A stretch of 64,000 bases of DNA from Auanema rhodensis (lineage: Eukaryota > Nematoda > Chromadorea > Rhabditida > Rhabditidae). The stretch is from contig OZ059894.1 in assembly GCA_964057225.1 (NCBI GenBank), positions 23,838,476 to 23,902,475 on the forward strand, read 5' to 3'. The translations under genes and the position numbers were made by a program. Shown here in pieces: positions 53,852 to 64,000 of the stretch; the first letter of the stretch is position 1; each line of letters begins with the position of its first letter. The notes under the pieces are model-generated. The model was not told where the DNA came from. It searched no databases and worked only from the letters and a program-made list of their open reading frames with translations.

Positions 53852-55611
53852 TATGCTAATTAAATGTACACGTGATGTGCACTCGGTATGTAACTCGCTT
53901 CACGTGAAAGATAAAGTGATGCGGTTTTCAAAATTAGATTCCTCATGTCCATATTAGTCTAAAAACAAATTTTTATTGATATTGGTGCATGGTAACCATG
54001 ACTTTGAAATTTACGTGAACTTTAATTTATGCTAATTAAATGTACACGTGATGTGCACTTGGTATGTAACTCGCTTCACGTGAAAGATAAAGAGATACGG
54101 TTTTCAAAATTAGATTCCCCATGTCCATATTAGTCTAAAAACAAATTTTTATTGATATTGGTGCATGGTAACCATGACTTTGAAATTTACGTGAACTTTA
54201 ATTTATGCTAATTAAATGTACACGTGATGTGCACTTGGTATGTAACTCGCTTCACGTGAAAGATAAAGAGATGCGGTTTTCAAAATTAGATTCCCCATGT
54301 CCATATTAGTCTAAAAACAAATTTTTATTGATATTGGTGCATGGTAACCATGACTTTGAAATTTACGTGAACTTTAATTTATGCTAATTAAATGTACACG
54401 TGATGTGCACTTGGTATGTAACTCGCTTCACGTGAAAGATGAAGAGATGCGGTTTTCAAAATTAGATTCCCCATGTCCATATTAGTCTAAAAACAAATTT
54501 TTATTGATATTGGTTCATGGTAACCATGACTTTGAAATTTACGTGAACTTTAATTTATGCTAATTAAATGTACACGTGATGTGCACTTGGTATGTAACTC
54601 GCTTCACGTGAAAGATAAAGAGATGCGGTTTTCAAAATTAGATTCCCCATGTCCATATTAGTCTAAAAACAAATTTTTATTGATATTGGTGCATGGTAAC
54701 CATGACTTTGAAATTTACGTGAACTTTAATTTATGCTAATTAAATGTACACGTGATGTGCACTTGGTATGTAACTCGCTTCACGTGAAAGTTAAAGAGAT
54801 GCGGTTTTCAAAATTAGATTCCCCATGTCCATATTAGTCTAAAAACAAATTTTTATTGATATTGGTGCATGGTAACCATGACTTTGAAATTTACGTGTAC
54901 TTTAATTTATGCTAATTAAATGTACACTTGATGTGCACTTGGTATGTAACTCGCTTCACGTGAAAGATAAAGAGATGCGGTTTTCAAAATTAGATTCCCC
55001 ATGTCCATATTAGTCTAAAAACAAATTTTTATTGATATTGGTGCATGGTAACCATGACTTTGAAATTTACGTGAACTTTAATTTATGCTAATTAAATGTA
55101 CACGTGATGTGCACTTGGTATGTAACTCGCTTCACGTGAAAGATAAAGAGATGCGGTTTTCAAAATTAGATTCCCCATGTCCATATTAGTCTAAAAACAA
55201 ATTTTTATTGATATTGGTTCATGGTAACCATGACTTTGAAATTTACGTGAACTTTAATTTATGCTAATTAAATGTACACGTGATGTGCACTTGGTATGTA
55301 ACTCGCTTCACGTGAAAGATAAAGAGATGCGGTTTTCAAAATTAGATTCCCCATGTCCATATTAGTCTAAAAACAAATTTTTATTGATATTGCTTCATGG
55401 TAACCATGACTTTGAAATTTACGTGAACTTTAATTTATGCTAATTAAATGTACACGTGATGTGCACTTGGTATGTAACTCGCTTCACGTGAAAGATAAAG
55501 AGATGCGGTTTTCAAAATTAGATTCCCCATGTCCATATTAGTCTAAAAACAAATTTTTATTGATATTGGTGCATGGTAACCATGACTTTGAAATTTACGT
55601 GAACTTTAATT
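53852..55611 (+). repeat. Complete copy of the 10-monomer zone-3 unit (1760 bp)
   Basis: Monomers 307-316 match the ten types in order and are followed by a further CACTCGG monomer (55612-55787), after which the composition changes to zone 4. Confidence 0.85.
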
Positions 55612-56491
55612 TATGCTAATTAAATGTACACGTGATGTGCACTCGGTATGTAACTCGCTTCACGTGAAAGATAAAGTGATGCGGTTTTCAAAATTAGATT
55701 CCTCATGTCCATATTAGTCTAAAAACAAATTTTTATTGATATTGGTGCATGGTAACCATGACTTTGAAATTTACGTGAACTTTAATTTATGCTAATTAAA
55801 TGTACACGTGATGTGCACTTGGTATGTAACTCGCTTCACGTGAAAGATAAAGAGATGCGGTTTTCAAAATTAGTTTCCCCATGTCCATATTAGTCTAAAA
55901 ACAAATTTTTATTGATATTGGTTCATGGTAACCATGACTTTGAAATTTACGTGAACTTTAATTTATGCTAATTAAATGTACACGTGATGTGCACTTGGTA
56001 TGTAACTCGCTTCACGTGAAAGATAAAGAGATGCGGTTTTCAAAATTAGATTCCCCATGTCCATATTAGTCTAAAAACAAATTTTTATTGATATTGGTGC
56101 ATGGTAACCATGACTTTGAAATTTACGTGAACTTTAATTTATGCTAATTAAATGTACACGTGATGTGCACTTGGTATGTAACTCGCTTCACGTGAAAGAT
56201 AAAGAGATGCGGTTTTTAAAATTAGATTCCCCATGTCCATATTAGTCTAAAAACAAATTTTTATTGATATTGGTGCATGGTAACCATGACTTTGAAATTT
56301 ACGTGAACTTTAATTTATGCTAATTAAATGTACACGTGATGTGCACTTGGTATGTAACTCGCTTCACGTGAAAGATAAAGAGATGCGGTTTTCAAAATTA
56401 GATTCCTCATGTCCATATTAGTCTAAAAACAAATTTTTATTGATATTGGTGCATGGTAACCATGACTTTGAAATTTACGTGAACTTTAATT

Positions 56492-57899
56492 TATGCTAAT
56501 TAAATGTACACGTGATGTGCACTTGGTATGTAACTCGCTTCACGTGAAAGATAAAGAGATGCGGTTTTCAAAATTAGATTCTTCATGTCCATATTAGTCT
56601 AAAAACAAATTTTTATTGATATTGGTTCATGGTAACCATGACTTTGAAATTTACGTGAACTTTAATTTATGCTAATTAAATGTACACGTGATGTGCACTT
56701 GGTATGTAACTCGCTTCACGTGAAAGATAAAGAGATGCGGTTTTCAAAATTAGATTCCCCATGTCCATATTAGTCTAAAAACAAATTTTTATTGATATTG
56801 GTTCATGGTAACCATGACTTTGAAATTTACGTGAACTTCAATTTATGCTAATTAAATGTACACGTGATGTGCACTTGGTATGTAACTCGCTTCACGTGAA
56901 AGATAAAGAGATGCGGTTTTCAAAATTAGATTCCCCATGTCCATATTAGTCTAAAAACAAGTTTTTATTGATATTGGTTCATGGTAACCATGACTTTGAA
57001 ATTTACGTGAACTTTAATTTATGCTAATTAAATGTACACGTGATGTGCACTTGGTATGTAACTCGCTTCACGTGAAAGATAAAGAGATGCGGTTTTCAAA
57101 ATTAGATTCCCCATGTCCATATTATTCTAAAAACAAATTTTTATTGATATTGGTTCATGGTAACCATGACTTTGAAATTTACGTGAACTTCAATTTATGC
57201 TAATTAAATGTACACGTGATGTGCACTTGGTATGTAACTCGCTTCACGTGAAAGATAAAGAGATGCGGTTTTCAATATTAGATTCCCCATGTCCATATTA
57301 GGCTAAAAACAAATTTTTATTGATATTGGTTCATGGTAACCATGACTTTGAAATTTACGTGAACTTCAATTTATGCTAATTAAATGTACACGTGATGTGC
57401 ACTTGGTATGTAACTCGCTTCACGTGAAAGATAAAGAGATGCGGTTTCCAAAATTAGATTCCCCATGTCCATATTAGTCTAAAAACAAATTTTTATTGAT
57501 ATTGGTTCATGGTAACCATGACTTTGAAATTTACGTGAACTTTAATTTATGCTAATTAAATGTACACGTGATGTGCACTTGGTATGTAACTCGCTTCACG
57601 TGAAAGATAAAGAGATGCGGTTTTCAAAATTAGATTCCCCATGTCCATATTAGTCTAAAAACAAATTTTTATTGATATTGGTGCATGGTAACCATGACTT
57701 TGAAATTTACGTGAACTTTAATTTATGCTAATTAAATGTACACGTGATGTGCACTTGGTATGTAACTCGCTTCACGTGAAAGATGAAGAGATGCGGTTTT
57801 CAAAATTAGATTCCCCATGTCCATATTAGTCTAAAAACAAATTTTTATTGATATTGGTTCATGGTAACCATGACTTTGAAATTTACGTGAACTTTAATT
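56492..57899 (+). repeat. Zone-4 block, copy 1
   Basis: Monomers 322-329: GATTCTTCATG; GAACTTCAAT; CAAGTTTTTATTG; TATTATTCTA; GAACTTCAAT (with CAATATTAG and TTAGGCTA); TTCATGG (GGTTTCCAAA); plain; GATGAAG. The last six correspond in order to monomers 359-364 at a lag of 6160 bp (35 monomers). Confidence 0.8.
57021..57203 (+). other. Chance 60-codon open frame inside satellite monomer 325
   Basis: The frame starts at the ATG of TATGCTAATT and would run 60 codons to a TAA in the next monomer. In nearly all other monomers the same frame stops after 34 codons, at the TAG of TATTAGTCT. Here TAG has become TAT (TATTATTCT). The monomer length, 176, is not a multiple of three, so the frame cannot continue through the array. 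The residues show no recognisable domain, signal peptide or membrane segment, and the sequence is ordinary satellite with no promoter or distinct composition. I do not regard it as a gene. Confidence 0.9.
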
Positions 57900-58075
57900 T
57901 ATGCTAATTAAATGTACACGTGATGTGCACTTGGTATGTAACTCGCTTCACGTGAAAGATAAAGAAATGCGGTTTTCAAAATTAGATTCCCCATGTCCAT
58001 ATTAGTCTAAAAACAAATTTTTATTGATATTGGTGCATGGTAACCATGACTTTGAAATTTACGTGAACTTTAATT

Positions 58076-60187
58076 TATGCTAATTAAATGTACACGTGAT
58101 GTGCACTTGGTATGTAACTCGCTTCACGTGAAAGATAAAGAGATGCGGTTTTCAAAATTAGATTCCCCATGTCCATATTAGTCTAAAAACAAATTTTTAT
58201 TGATATTGGTGCATGGTAACCATGACTTTGAAATTTACGTGAACTTTAATTTATGCTAATTAAATGTACACGTGATGTGCACTTGGTATGTAACTCGCTT
58301 CACGTGAAAGATAAAGAGATGCGGTTTTCAAAATTAGATCCCCCATGTCCATATTAGTCTAAAAACAAATTTTTATTGATATTGGTGCATGGTAACCATG
58401 ACTTTGAAATTTACGTGAACTTTAATTTATGCTAATTAAATGTACACGTGATGTGCACTTGGTATGTAACTCGCTTCACGTGAAAGATAAAGAGATGCGG
58501 TTTTCAAAATTAGATTCCCCATGTCCATATTAGTCTAAAAACAAATTTTTATTGATATTGGTTCATGGTAACCATGACTTTGAAATTTACGTGAACTTTA
58601 ATTTATGCTAATTAAATGTACACGTGATGTGCACTTGGTATGTAACTCGCTTCACGTGAAAGATGAAGAGATGCGGTTTTCAAAATTAGATTCCCCATGT
58701 CCATATTAGTCTAAAAACAAATTTTTATTGATATTGGTGCATGGTAACCATGACTTTGAAATTTACGTGAACTTTAATTTATGCTAATTAAATGTACACG
58801 TGATGTGCACTTGGTATGTAACTCGCTTCACGTGAAAGATAAAGAGATGCGGTTTTTAAAATTAGATTCCCCATGTCCATATTAGTCTAAAAACAAATTT
58901 TTATTGATATTGGTGCATGGTAACCATGACTTTGAAATTTACGTGAACTTTAATTTATGCTAATTAAATGTACACGTGATGTGCACTTGGTATGTAACTC
59001 GCTTCACGTGAAAGATAAAGAGATGCGGTTTTCAAAATTAGATTCTTCATGTCCATATTAGTCTAAAAACAAATTTTTATTGATATTGGTTCATGGTAAC
59101 CATGACTTTGAAATTTACGTGAACTTTAATTTATGCTAATTAAATGTACACGTGATGTGCACTTGGTATGTAACTCGCTTCACGTGAAAGATAAAGAGAT
59201 GCGGTTTTCAAAATTAGATTCCCCATGTCCATATTAGTCTAAAAACAAATTTTTATTGATATTGGTGCATGGTAACCATGACTTTGAAATTTACGTGAAC
59301 TTTAATTTATGCTAATTAAATGTACACGTGATGTGCACTTGGTATGTAACTCGCTTCACGTGAAAGATAAAGAGATGCGGTTTTCAAAATTAGATTCCCC
59401 ATGTCCATATTAGTCTAAAAACAAATTTTTATTGATATTGGTGCATGGTAACCATGACTTTGAAATTTACGTGAACTTTAATTTATGCTAATTAAATGTA
59501 CACGTGATGTGCACTTGGTATGTAACTCGCTTCACGTGAAAGATAAAGAGATGCGGTTTTCAAAATTAGATCCCCCATGTCCATATTAGTCTAAAAACAA
59601 ATTTTTATTGATATTGGTGCATGGTAACCATGACTTTGAAATTTACGTGAACTTTAATTTATGCTAATTAAATGTACACGTGATGTGCACTTGGTATGTA
59701 ACTCGCTTCACGTGAAAGATAAAGAGATGCGGTTTTCAAAATTAGATTCCCCATGTCCATATTAGTCTAAAAACAAATTTTTATTGATATTGGTTCATGG
59801 TAACCATGACTTTGAAATTTACGTGAACTTTAATTTATGCTAATTAAATGTACACGTGATGTGCACTTGGTATGTAACTCGCTTCACGTGAAAGATGAAG
59901 AGATGCGGTTTTCAAAATTAGATTCCCCATGTCCATATTAGTCTAAAAACAAATTTTTATTGATATTGGTGCAAGGTAACCATGACTTTGAAATTTACGT
60001 GAACTTTAATTTATGCTAATTAAATGTACACGTGATGTGCACTTGGTATGTAACTCGCTTCACGTGAAAGATAAAGAGATGCGGTTTTTAAAATTAGATT
60101 CCCCATGTCCATATTAGTCTAAAAACAAATTTTTATTGATATTGGTGCATGGTAACCATGACTTTGAAATTTACGTGAACTTTAATT
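58076..60187 (+). repeat. 7-monomer (1232-bp) repeat, two copies
   Basis: Monomers 331-335 (58076-58955: plain, GATCCCCC, TTCATGG, GATGAAG/GTGCATGG, GGTTTTTAAAA) match monomers 338-342 (59308-60187) at a lag of seven monomers. The only difference I noted is GCAAGGTAACC at monomer 341. The two monomers after each copy are in swapped order. Confidence 0.8.
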
Positions 60188-60363
60188 TATGCTAATTAAA
60201 TGTACACGTGATGTGCACTTGGTATGTAACTCGCTTCACGTGAAAGATAAAGAGATGCGGTTTTCAAAATTAGATTCCCCATGTCCATATTAGTCTAAAA
60301 ACAAATTTTTATTGATATTGGTGCATGGTAACCATGACTTTGAAATTTACGTGAACTTTAATT

Positions 60364-62475
60364 TATGCTAATTAAATGTACACGTGATGTGCACTTGGTA
60401 TGTAACTCGCTTCACGTGAAAGATAAAGAGATGCGGTTTTCAAAATTAGATTCTTCATGTCCATATTAGTCTAAAAACAAATTTTTATTGATATTGGTTC
60501 ATGGTAACCATGACTTTGAAATTTACGTGAACTTTAATTTATGCTAATTAAATGTACACGTGATGTGCACTTGGTATGTAACTCGCTTCACGTGAAAGAT
60601 AAAGAGATGCGGTTTTCAAAATTAGATTCCCCATGTCCATATTAGTCTAAAAACAAATTTTTATTGATATTGGTTCATGGTAACCATGACTTTGAAATTT
60701 ACGTGAACTTCAATTTATGCTAATTAAATGTACACGTGATGTGCACTTGGTATGTAACTCGCTTCACGTGAAAGATAAAGAGATGCGGTTTTCAAAATTA
60801 GATTCCCCATGTCCATATTAGTCTAAAAACAAATTTTTATTGATATTGGTTCATGGTAACCATGACTTTGAAATTTACGTGAACTTCAATTTATGCTAAT
60901 TAAATGTACACGTGATGTGCACTTGGTATGTAACTCGCTTCACGTGAAAGATAAAGAGATGCGGTTTTCAAAATTAGATTCCCCATGTCCATATTAGTCT
61001 AAAAACAAATTTTTATTGATATTGGTTCATGGTAACCATGACTTTGAAATTTACGTGAACTTTAATTTATGCTAATTAAATGTACACGTGATGTGCACTT
61101 GGTATGTAACTCGCTTCACGTGAAAGATGAAGAGATGCGGTTTTCAAAATTAGATTCCCCATGTCCATATTATTCTAAAAACAAATTTTTATTGATATTG
61201 GTTCATGGTAACCATGACTTTGAAATTTACGTGAACTTCAATTTATGCTAATTAAATGTACACGTGATGTGCACTTGGTATGTAACTCGCTTCACGTGAA
61301 AGATAAAGAGATGCGGTTTTCAAAATTAGATTCCCCATGTCCATATTAGTCTAAAAACAAATTTTTATTGATATTGGTTCATGGTAACCATGACTTTGAA
61401 ATTTACGTGAACTTCAATTTATGCTAATTAAATGTACACGTGATGTGCACTTGGTATGTAACTCGCTTCACGTGAAAGATAAAGAGATGCGGTTTTCAAA
61501 ATTAGATTCCCCATGTCCATATTAGTCTAAAAACAAATTTTTATTGATATTGGTTCATGGTAACCATGACTTTGAAATTTACGTGAACTTCAATTTATGC
61601 TAATTAAATGTACACGTGATGTGCACTTGGTATGTAACTCGCTTCACGTGAAAGATAAAGAGATGCGGTTTTCAAAATTAGATTCCCCATGTCCATATTA
61701 GTCTAAAAACAAATTTTTATTGATATTGGTGCATGGTAACCATGACTTTGAAATTTACGTGAACTTTAATTTATGCTAATTAAATGTACACGTGATGTGC
61801 ACTTGGTATGTAACTCGCTTCACGTGAAAGATAAAGAGATGCGGTTTTCAAAATTAGATTCCCCATGTCCATATTAGTCTAAAAACAAATTTTTATTGAT
61901 ATTGGTGCATGGTAACCATGACTTTGAAATTTACGTGAACTTTAATTTATGCTAATTAAATGTACACGTGATGTGCACTTGGTATGTAACTCGCTTCACG
62001 TGAAAGATAAAGAGATGCGGTCTTCAAAATTAGATCCCCCATGTCCATATTAGTCTAAAAACAAATTTTTATTGATATTGGTGCATGGTAACCATGACTT
62101 TGAAATTTACGTGAACTTTAATTTATGCTAATTAAATGTACACGTGATGTGCACTTGGTATGTAACTCGCTTCACGTGAAAGATAAAGAGATGCGGTTTT
62201 CAAAATTAGATTCCCCATGTCCATATTAGTCTAAAAACAAATTTTTATTGATATTGGTTCATGGTAACCATGACTTTGAAATTTACGTGAACTTTAATTT
62301 ATGCTAATTAAATGTACACGTGATGTGCACTTGGTATGTAACTCGCTTCACGTGAAAGATAAAGAGATGCGGTTTTCAAAATTAGATTCCCCATGTCCAT
62401 ATTAGTCTAAAAACAAATTTTTATTGATATTGGTGCATGGTAACCATGACTTTGAAATTTACGTGAACTTTAATT
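60364..62475 (+). repeat. 12-monomer (2112-bp) zone-4 unit, copy 2
   Basis: Monomers 344-355, from the GATTCTTCATG monomer to the monomer before the next one. It contains the TATTATTCTA monomer at 61068. The order is repeated from 62476, with CAAGTTTTTATTG and other small differences. Confidence 0.8.
61069..61251 (+). other. Chance 60-codon open frame inside satellite monomer 348
   Basis: Same situation as at 57021, 23 monomers downstream. The TAG to TAT change is shared by descent through block duplication. One residue differs: Glu for Lys at codon 21, from the GATGAAG variant. It is not a gene in my judgement. Confidence 0.9.
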
Positions 62476-64000
62476 TATGCTAATTAAATGTACACGTGAT
62501 GTGCACTTGGTATGTAACTCGCTTCACGTGAAAGATAAAGAGATGCGGTTTTCAAAATTAGATTCTTCATGTCCATATTAGTCTAAAAACAAATTTTTAT
62601 TGATATTGGTTCATGGTAACCATGACTTTGAAATTTACGTGAACTTTAATTTATGCTAATTAAATGTACACGTGATGTGCACTTGGTATGTAACTCGCTT
62701 CACGTGAAAGATAAAGAGATGCGGTTTTCAAAATTAGATTCCCCATGTCCATATTAGTCTAAAAACAAATTTTTATTGATATTGGTTCATGGTAACCATG
62801 ACTTTGAAATTTACGTGAACTTCAATTTATGCTAATTAAATGTACACGTGATGTGCACTTGGTATGTAACTCGCTTCACGTGAAAGATAAAGAGATGCGG
62901 TTTTCAAAATTAGATTCCCCATGTCCATATTAGTCTAAAAACAAATTTTTATTGATATTGGTTCATGGTAACCATGACTTTGAAATTTACGTGAACTTCA
63001 ATTTATGCTAATTAAATGTACACGTGATGTGCACTTGGTATGTAACTCGCTTCACGTGAAAGATAAAGAGATGCGGTTTTCAAAATTAGATTCCCCATGT
63101 CCATATTAGTCTAAAAACAAGTTTTTATTGATATTGGTTCATGGTAACCATGACTTTGAAATTTACGTGAACTTTAATTTATGCTAATTAAATGTACACG
63201 TGATGTGCACTTGGTATGTAACTCGCTTCACGTGAAAGATAAAGAGATGCGGTTTTCAAAATTAGATTCCCCATGTCCATATTATTCTAAAAACAAATTT
63301 TTATTGATATTGGTTCATGGTAACCATGACTTTGAAATTTACGTGAACTTCAATTTATGCTAATTAAATGTACACGTGATGTGCACTTGGTATGTAACTC
63401 GCTTCACGTGAAAGATAAAGAGATGCGGTTTTCAAAATTAGATTCCCCATGTCCATATTAGTCTAAAAACAAATTTTTATTGATATTGGTTCATGGTAAC
63501 CATGACTTTGAAATTTACGTGAACTTCAATTTATGCTAATTAAATGTACACGTGATGTGCACTTGGTATGTAACTCGCTTCACGTGAAAGATAAAGAGAT
63601 GCGGTTTTCAAAATTAGATTCCCCATGTCCATATTAGTCTAAAAACAAATTTTTATTGATATTGGTTCATGGTAACCATGACTTTGAAATTTACGTGAAC
63701 TTTAATTTATGCTAATTAAATGTACACGTGATGTGCACTTGGTATGTAACTCGCTTCACGTGAAAGATAAAGAGATGCGGTTTTCAAAATTAGATTCCCC
63801 ATGTCCATATTAGTCTAAAAACAAATTTTTATTGATATTGGTGCATGGTAACCATGACTTTGAAATTTACGTGAACTTTAATTTATGCTAATTAAATGTA
63901 CACGTGATGTGCACTTGGTATGTAACTCGCTTCACGTGAAAGATGAAGAGATGCGGTTTTCAAAATTAGATTCCCCATGTCCATATTAGTCTAAAAACAA
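62476..64000 (+). repeat. 12-monomer zone-4 unit, copy 3 (cut by window end)
   Basis: Monomers 356-364 follow the order of monomers 344-352. Monomer 359 has CAAGTTTTTATTG as in copy 1, and the last, partial monomer (63884-64000) carries GATGAAG. Confidence 0.8.
63181..63363 (+). other. Chance 60-codon open frame inside satellite monomer 360
   Basis: Identical in translation to the frame at 57021 and lying 35 monomers downstream. It is another duplicate of the TATTATTCT monomer rather than a coding sequence. Confidence 0.9.

Larger units (their letters stand above)
33258..55787 (+). repeat. Zone 3: array built on a 10-monomer (1760-bp) higher-order repeat
   Basis: Monomers 190-317. The unit order is: CACTCGG/AAAGTGATG/CCTCATG; GATACGG; plain GTGCATGG; GATGAAG/TTCATGG; plain or GATCCCCC; GAAAGTTAAAG/CGTGTACTTT; CACTTGATG; TTCATGG; TTGCTTCATGG; plain GTGCATGG. 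The CACTCGG monomer starts at 33258, 35722, 40474, 41002, 41178, 42939, 43996, 45756, 46284, 49628, 52092, 53852 and 55612. Ten monomers is the commonest spacing between these. Zone-2 markers CGTGGAAG and the 175-bp monomer are absent. Confidence 0.85.
1..64000 (+). repeat. Satellite DNA array, 176-bp monomer, about 363.7 tandem copies
   Basis: The monomer starting TATGCTAATT recurs every 176 bases from base 1 to the end of the window, always in the same orientation. Monomer 325 starts at 57020 and monomer 364 at 63884. Both positions match 176-bp spacing after subtracting seven 1-base deletions and adding two 1-base insertions, so no monomer is missing or inverted. Variants differ from the plain monomer by roughly 0-6 substitutions. 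No unique sequence, transposon or gene interrupts the array, and neither edge is inside the window. Such arrays typically form centromeres, pericentromeres, subtelomeres or heterochromatic knobs in eukaryotes. Which of these applies cannot be decided from sequence alone. The family is not one I recognise. Confidence 0.99.
55788..64000 (+). repeat. Zone 4: 7- and 12-monomer higher-order repeats
   Basis: Monomers 318-364. Markers are GATTCTTCATG (monomers 322, 336, 344, 356), GGTTTTTAAAA (320, 335, 342), GAACTTCAAT joined to TTCATGG, CAAGTTTTTATTG (324, 359) and TATTATTCTA (325, 348, 360). Zone-3 markers CACTCGG, GATACGG, GTTAAAG and TTGCTTCATGG are absent, while GATGAAG and GATCCCCC persist. 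The array runs off the right end of the window 117 bases into a monomer. Confidence 0.85.

Noticed and set aside
57021-63363. Three 60-codon open frames as a small protein family
   Set aside because: They are ordinary satellite monomers with one TAG changed to TAT. The monomer length is not a multiple of three, there is no domain or promoter, and the copies track block duplications.
1-64000. CRISPR array
   Set aside because: A CRISPR array has short repeats with unique spacers. Here the whole 176 bp repeats and nothing unique lies between copies.
1-64000. rRNA spacer subrepeats or tRNA/5S clusters
   Set aside because: No rRNA or tRNA sequence, no A/B/C-box arrangement I recognise, and no T-run terminator at a fixed gene end. 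The only T5 lies within the AT tract.
1-64000. Assignment to a named satellite family or species
   Set aside because: The length resembles several plant and animal centromeric satellites, but I do not recognise the sequence. A name would be a guess without a database search.
1-64000. Telomeric repeats or a telomere-adjacent junction
   Set aside because: No TTAGGG, TTTAGGG or similar tandem runs are present on either strand.

Overview
The whole 64,000-base window is one uninterrupted head-to-tail satellite DNA array. I see no genes, RNA genes, transposons, CRISPR arrays or unique flanking sequence. The monomer is 176 bp and AT-rich (57 G+C of 176 in the plain monomer, about 32% GC). Taking TATGCTAATT as monomer position 1, the window holds 363 complete monomers plus the first 117 bases of a 364th, all on the same strand. 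Seven 175-bp monomers and two 177-bp monomers account for the whole phase drift (net -5 bases). The array enters and leaves the window without an edge, so its true size is unknown.

This points to a eukaryotic genome: a centromeric, pericentromeric, subtelomeric or knob-type satellite block, probably from a long-read assembly. A monomer of about 176 bp lies in the range of many plant and animal centromeric satellites (for example Arabidopsis 178 bp, human alpha satellite 171 bp, Brassica 176 bp). I do not recognise this sequence and cannot name the species.

The information lies in the monomer variants. Diagnostic substitutions recur in fixed orders, giving higher-order repeats (HORs). Four compositional zones follow one another. 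Zone 1 (1-12144) is a patchwork of 4-, 5- and 15-monomer duplications, including an almost perfect 2640-bp tandem duplication. Zone 2 (12145-33257) is built on a 12-monomer, 2111-bp HOR marked by a 175-bp monomer, with an apparently exact 1232-bp tandem duplication at 27275-29738. Zone 3 (33258-55787) is built on a 10-monomer, 1760-bp HOR marked by a monomer reading GCACTCGG / AAAGTGATG / CCTCATG. Zone 4 (55788-64000) has a 12-monomer block, about 2112 bp, in which three monomers lose an internal stop by chance and show a 60-codon open frame. Several monomers are chimeras of two types, which are the expected scars of unequal exchange.

Within each monomer there are several short dyads: CACGTG, TTCACGTGAA, TTTTcAAAA, CATGGTaACCATG and a hyphenated TTTAATT/AATTAAA across the monomer joint. 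There are also three ACGTGA motifs 32-33 bp apart and an A5-C-A3-T5 tract. All calls are by eye; no alignment, database search or folding program was run. Monomer numbers below count from base 1.
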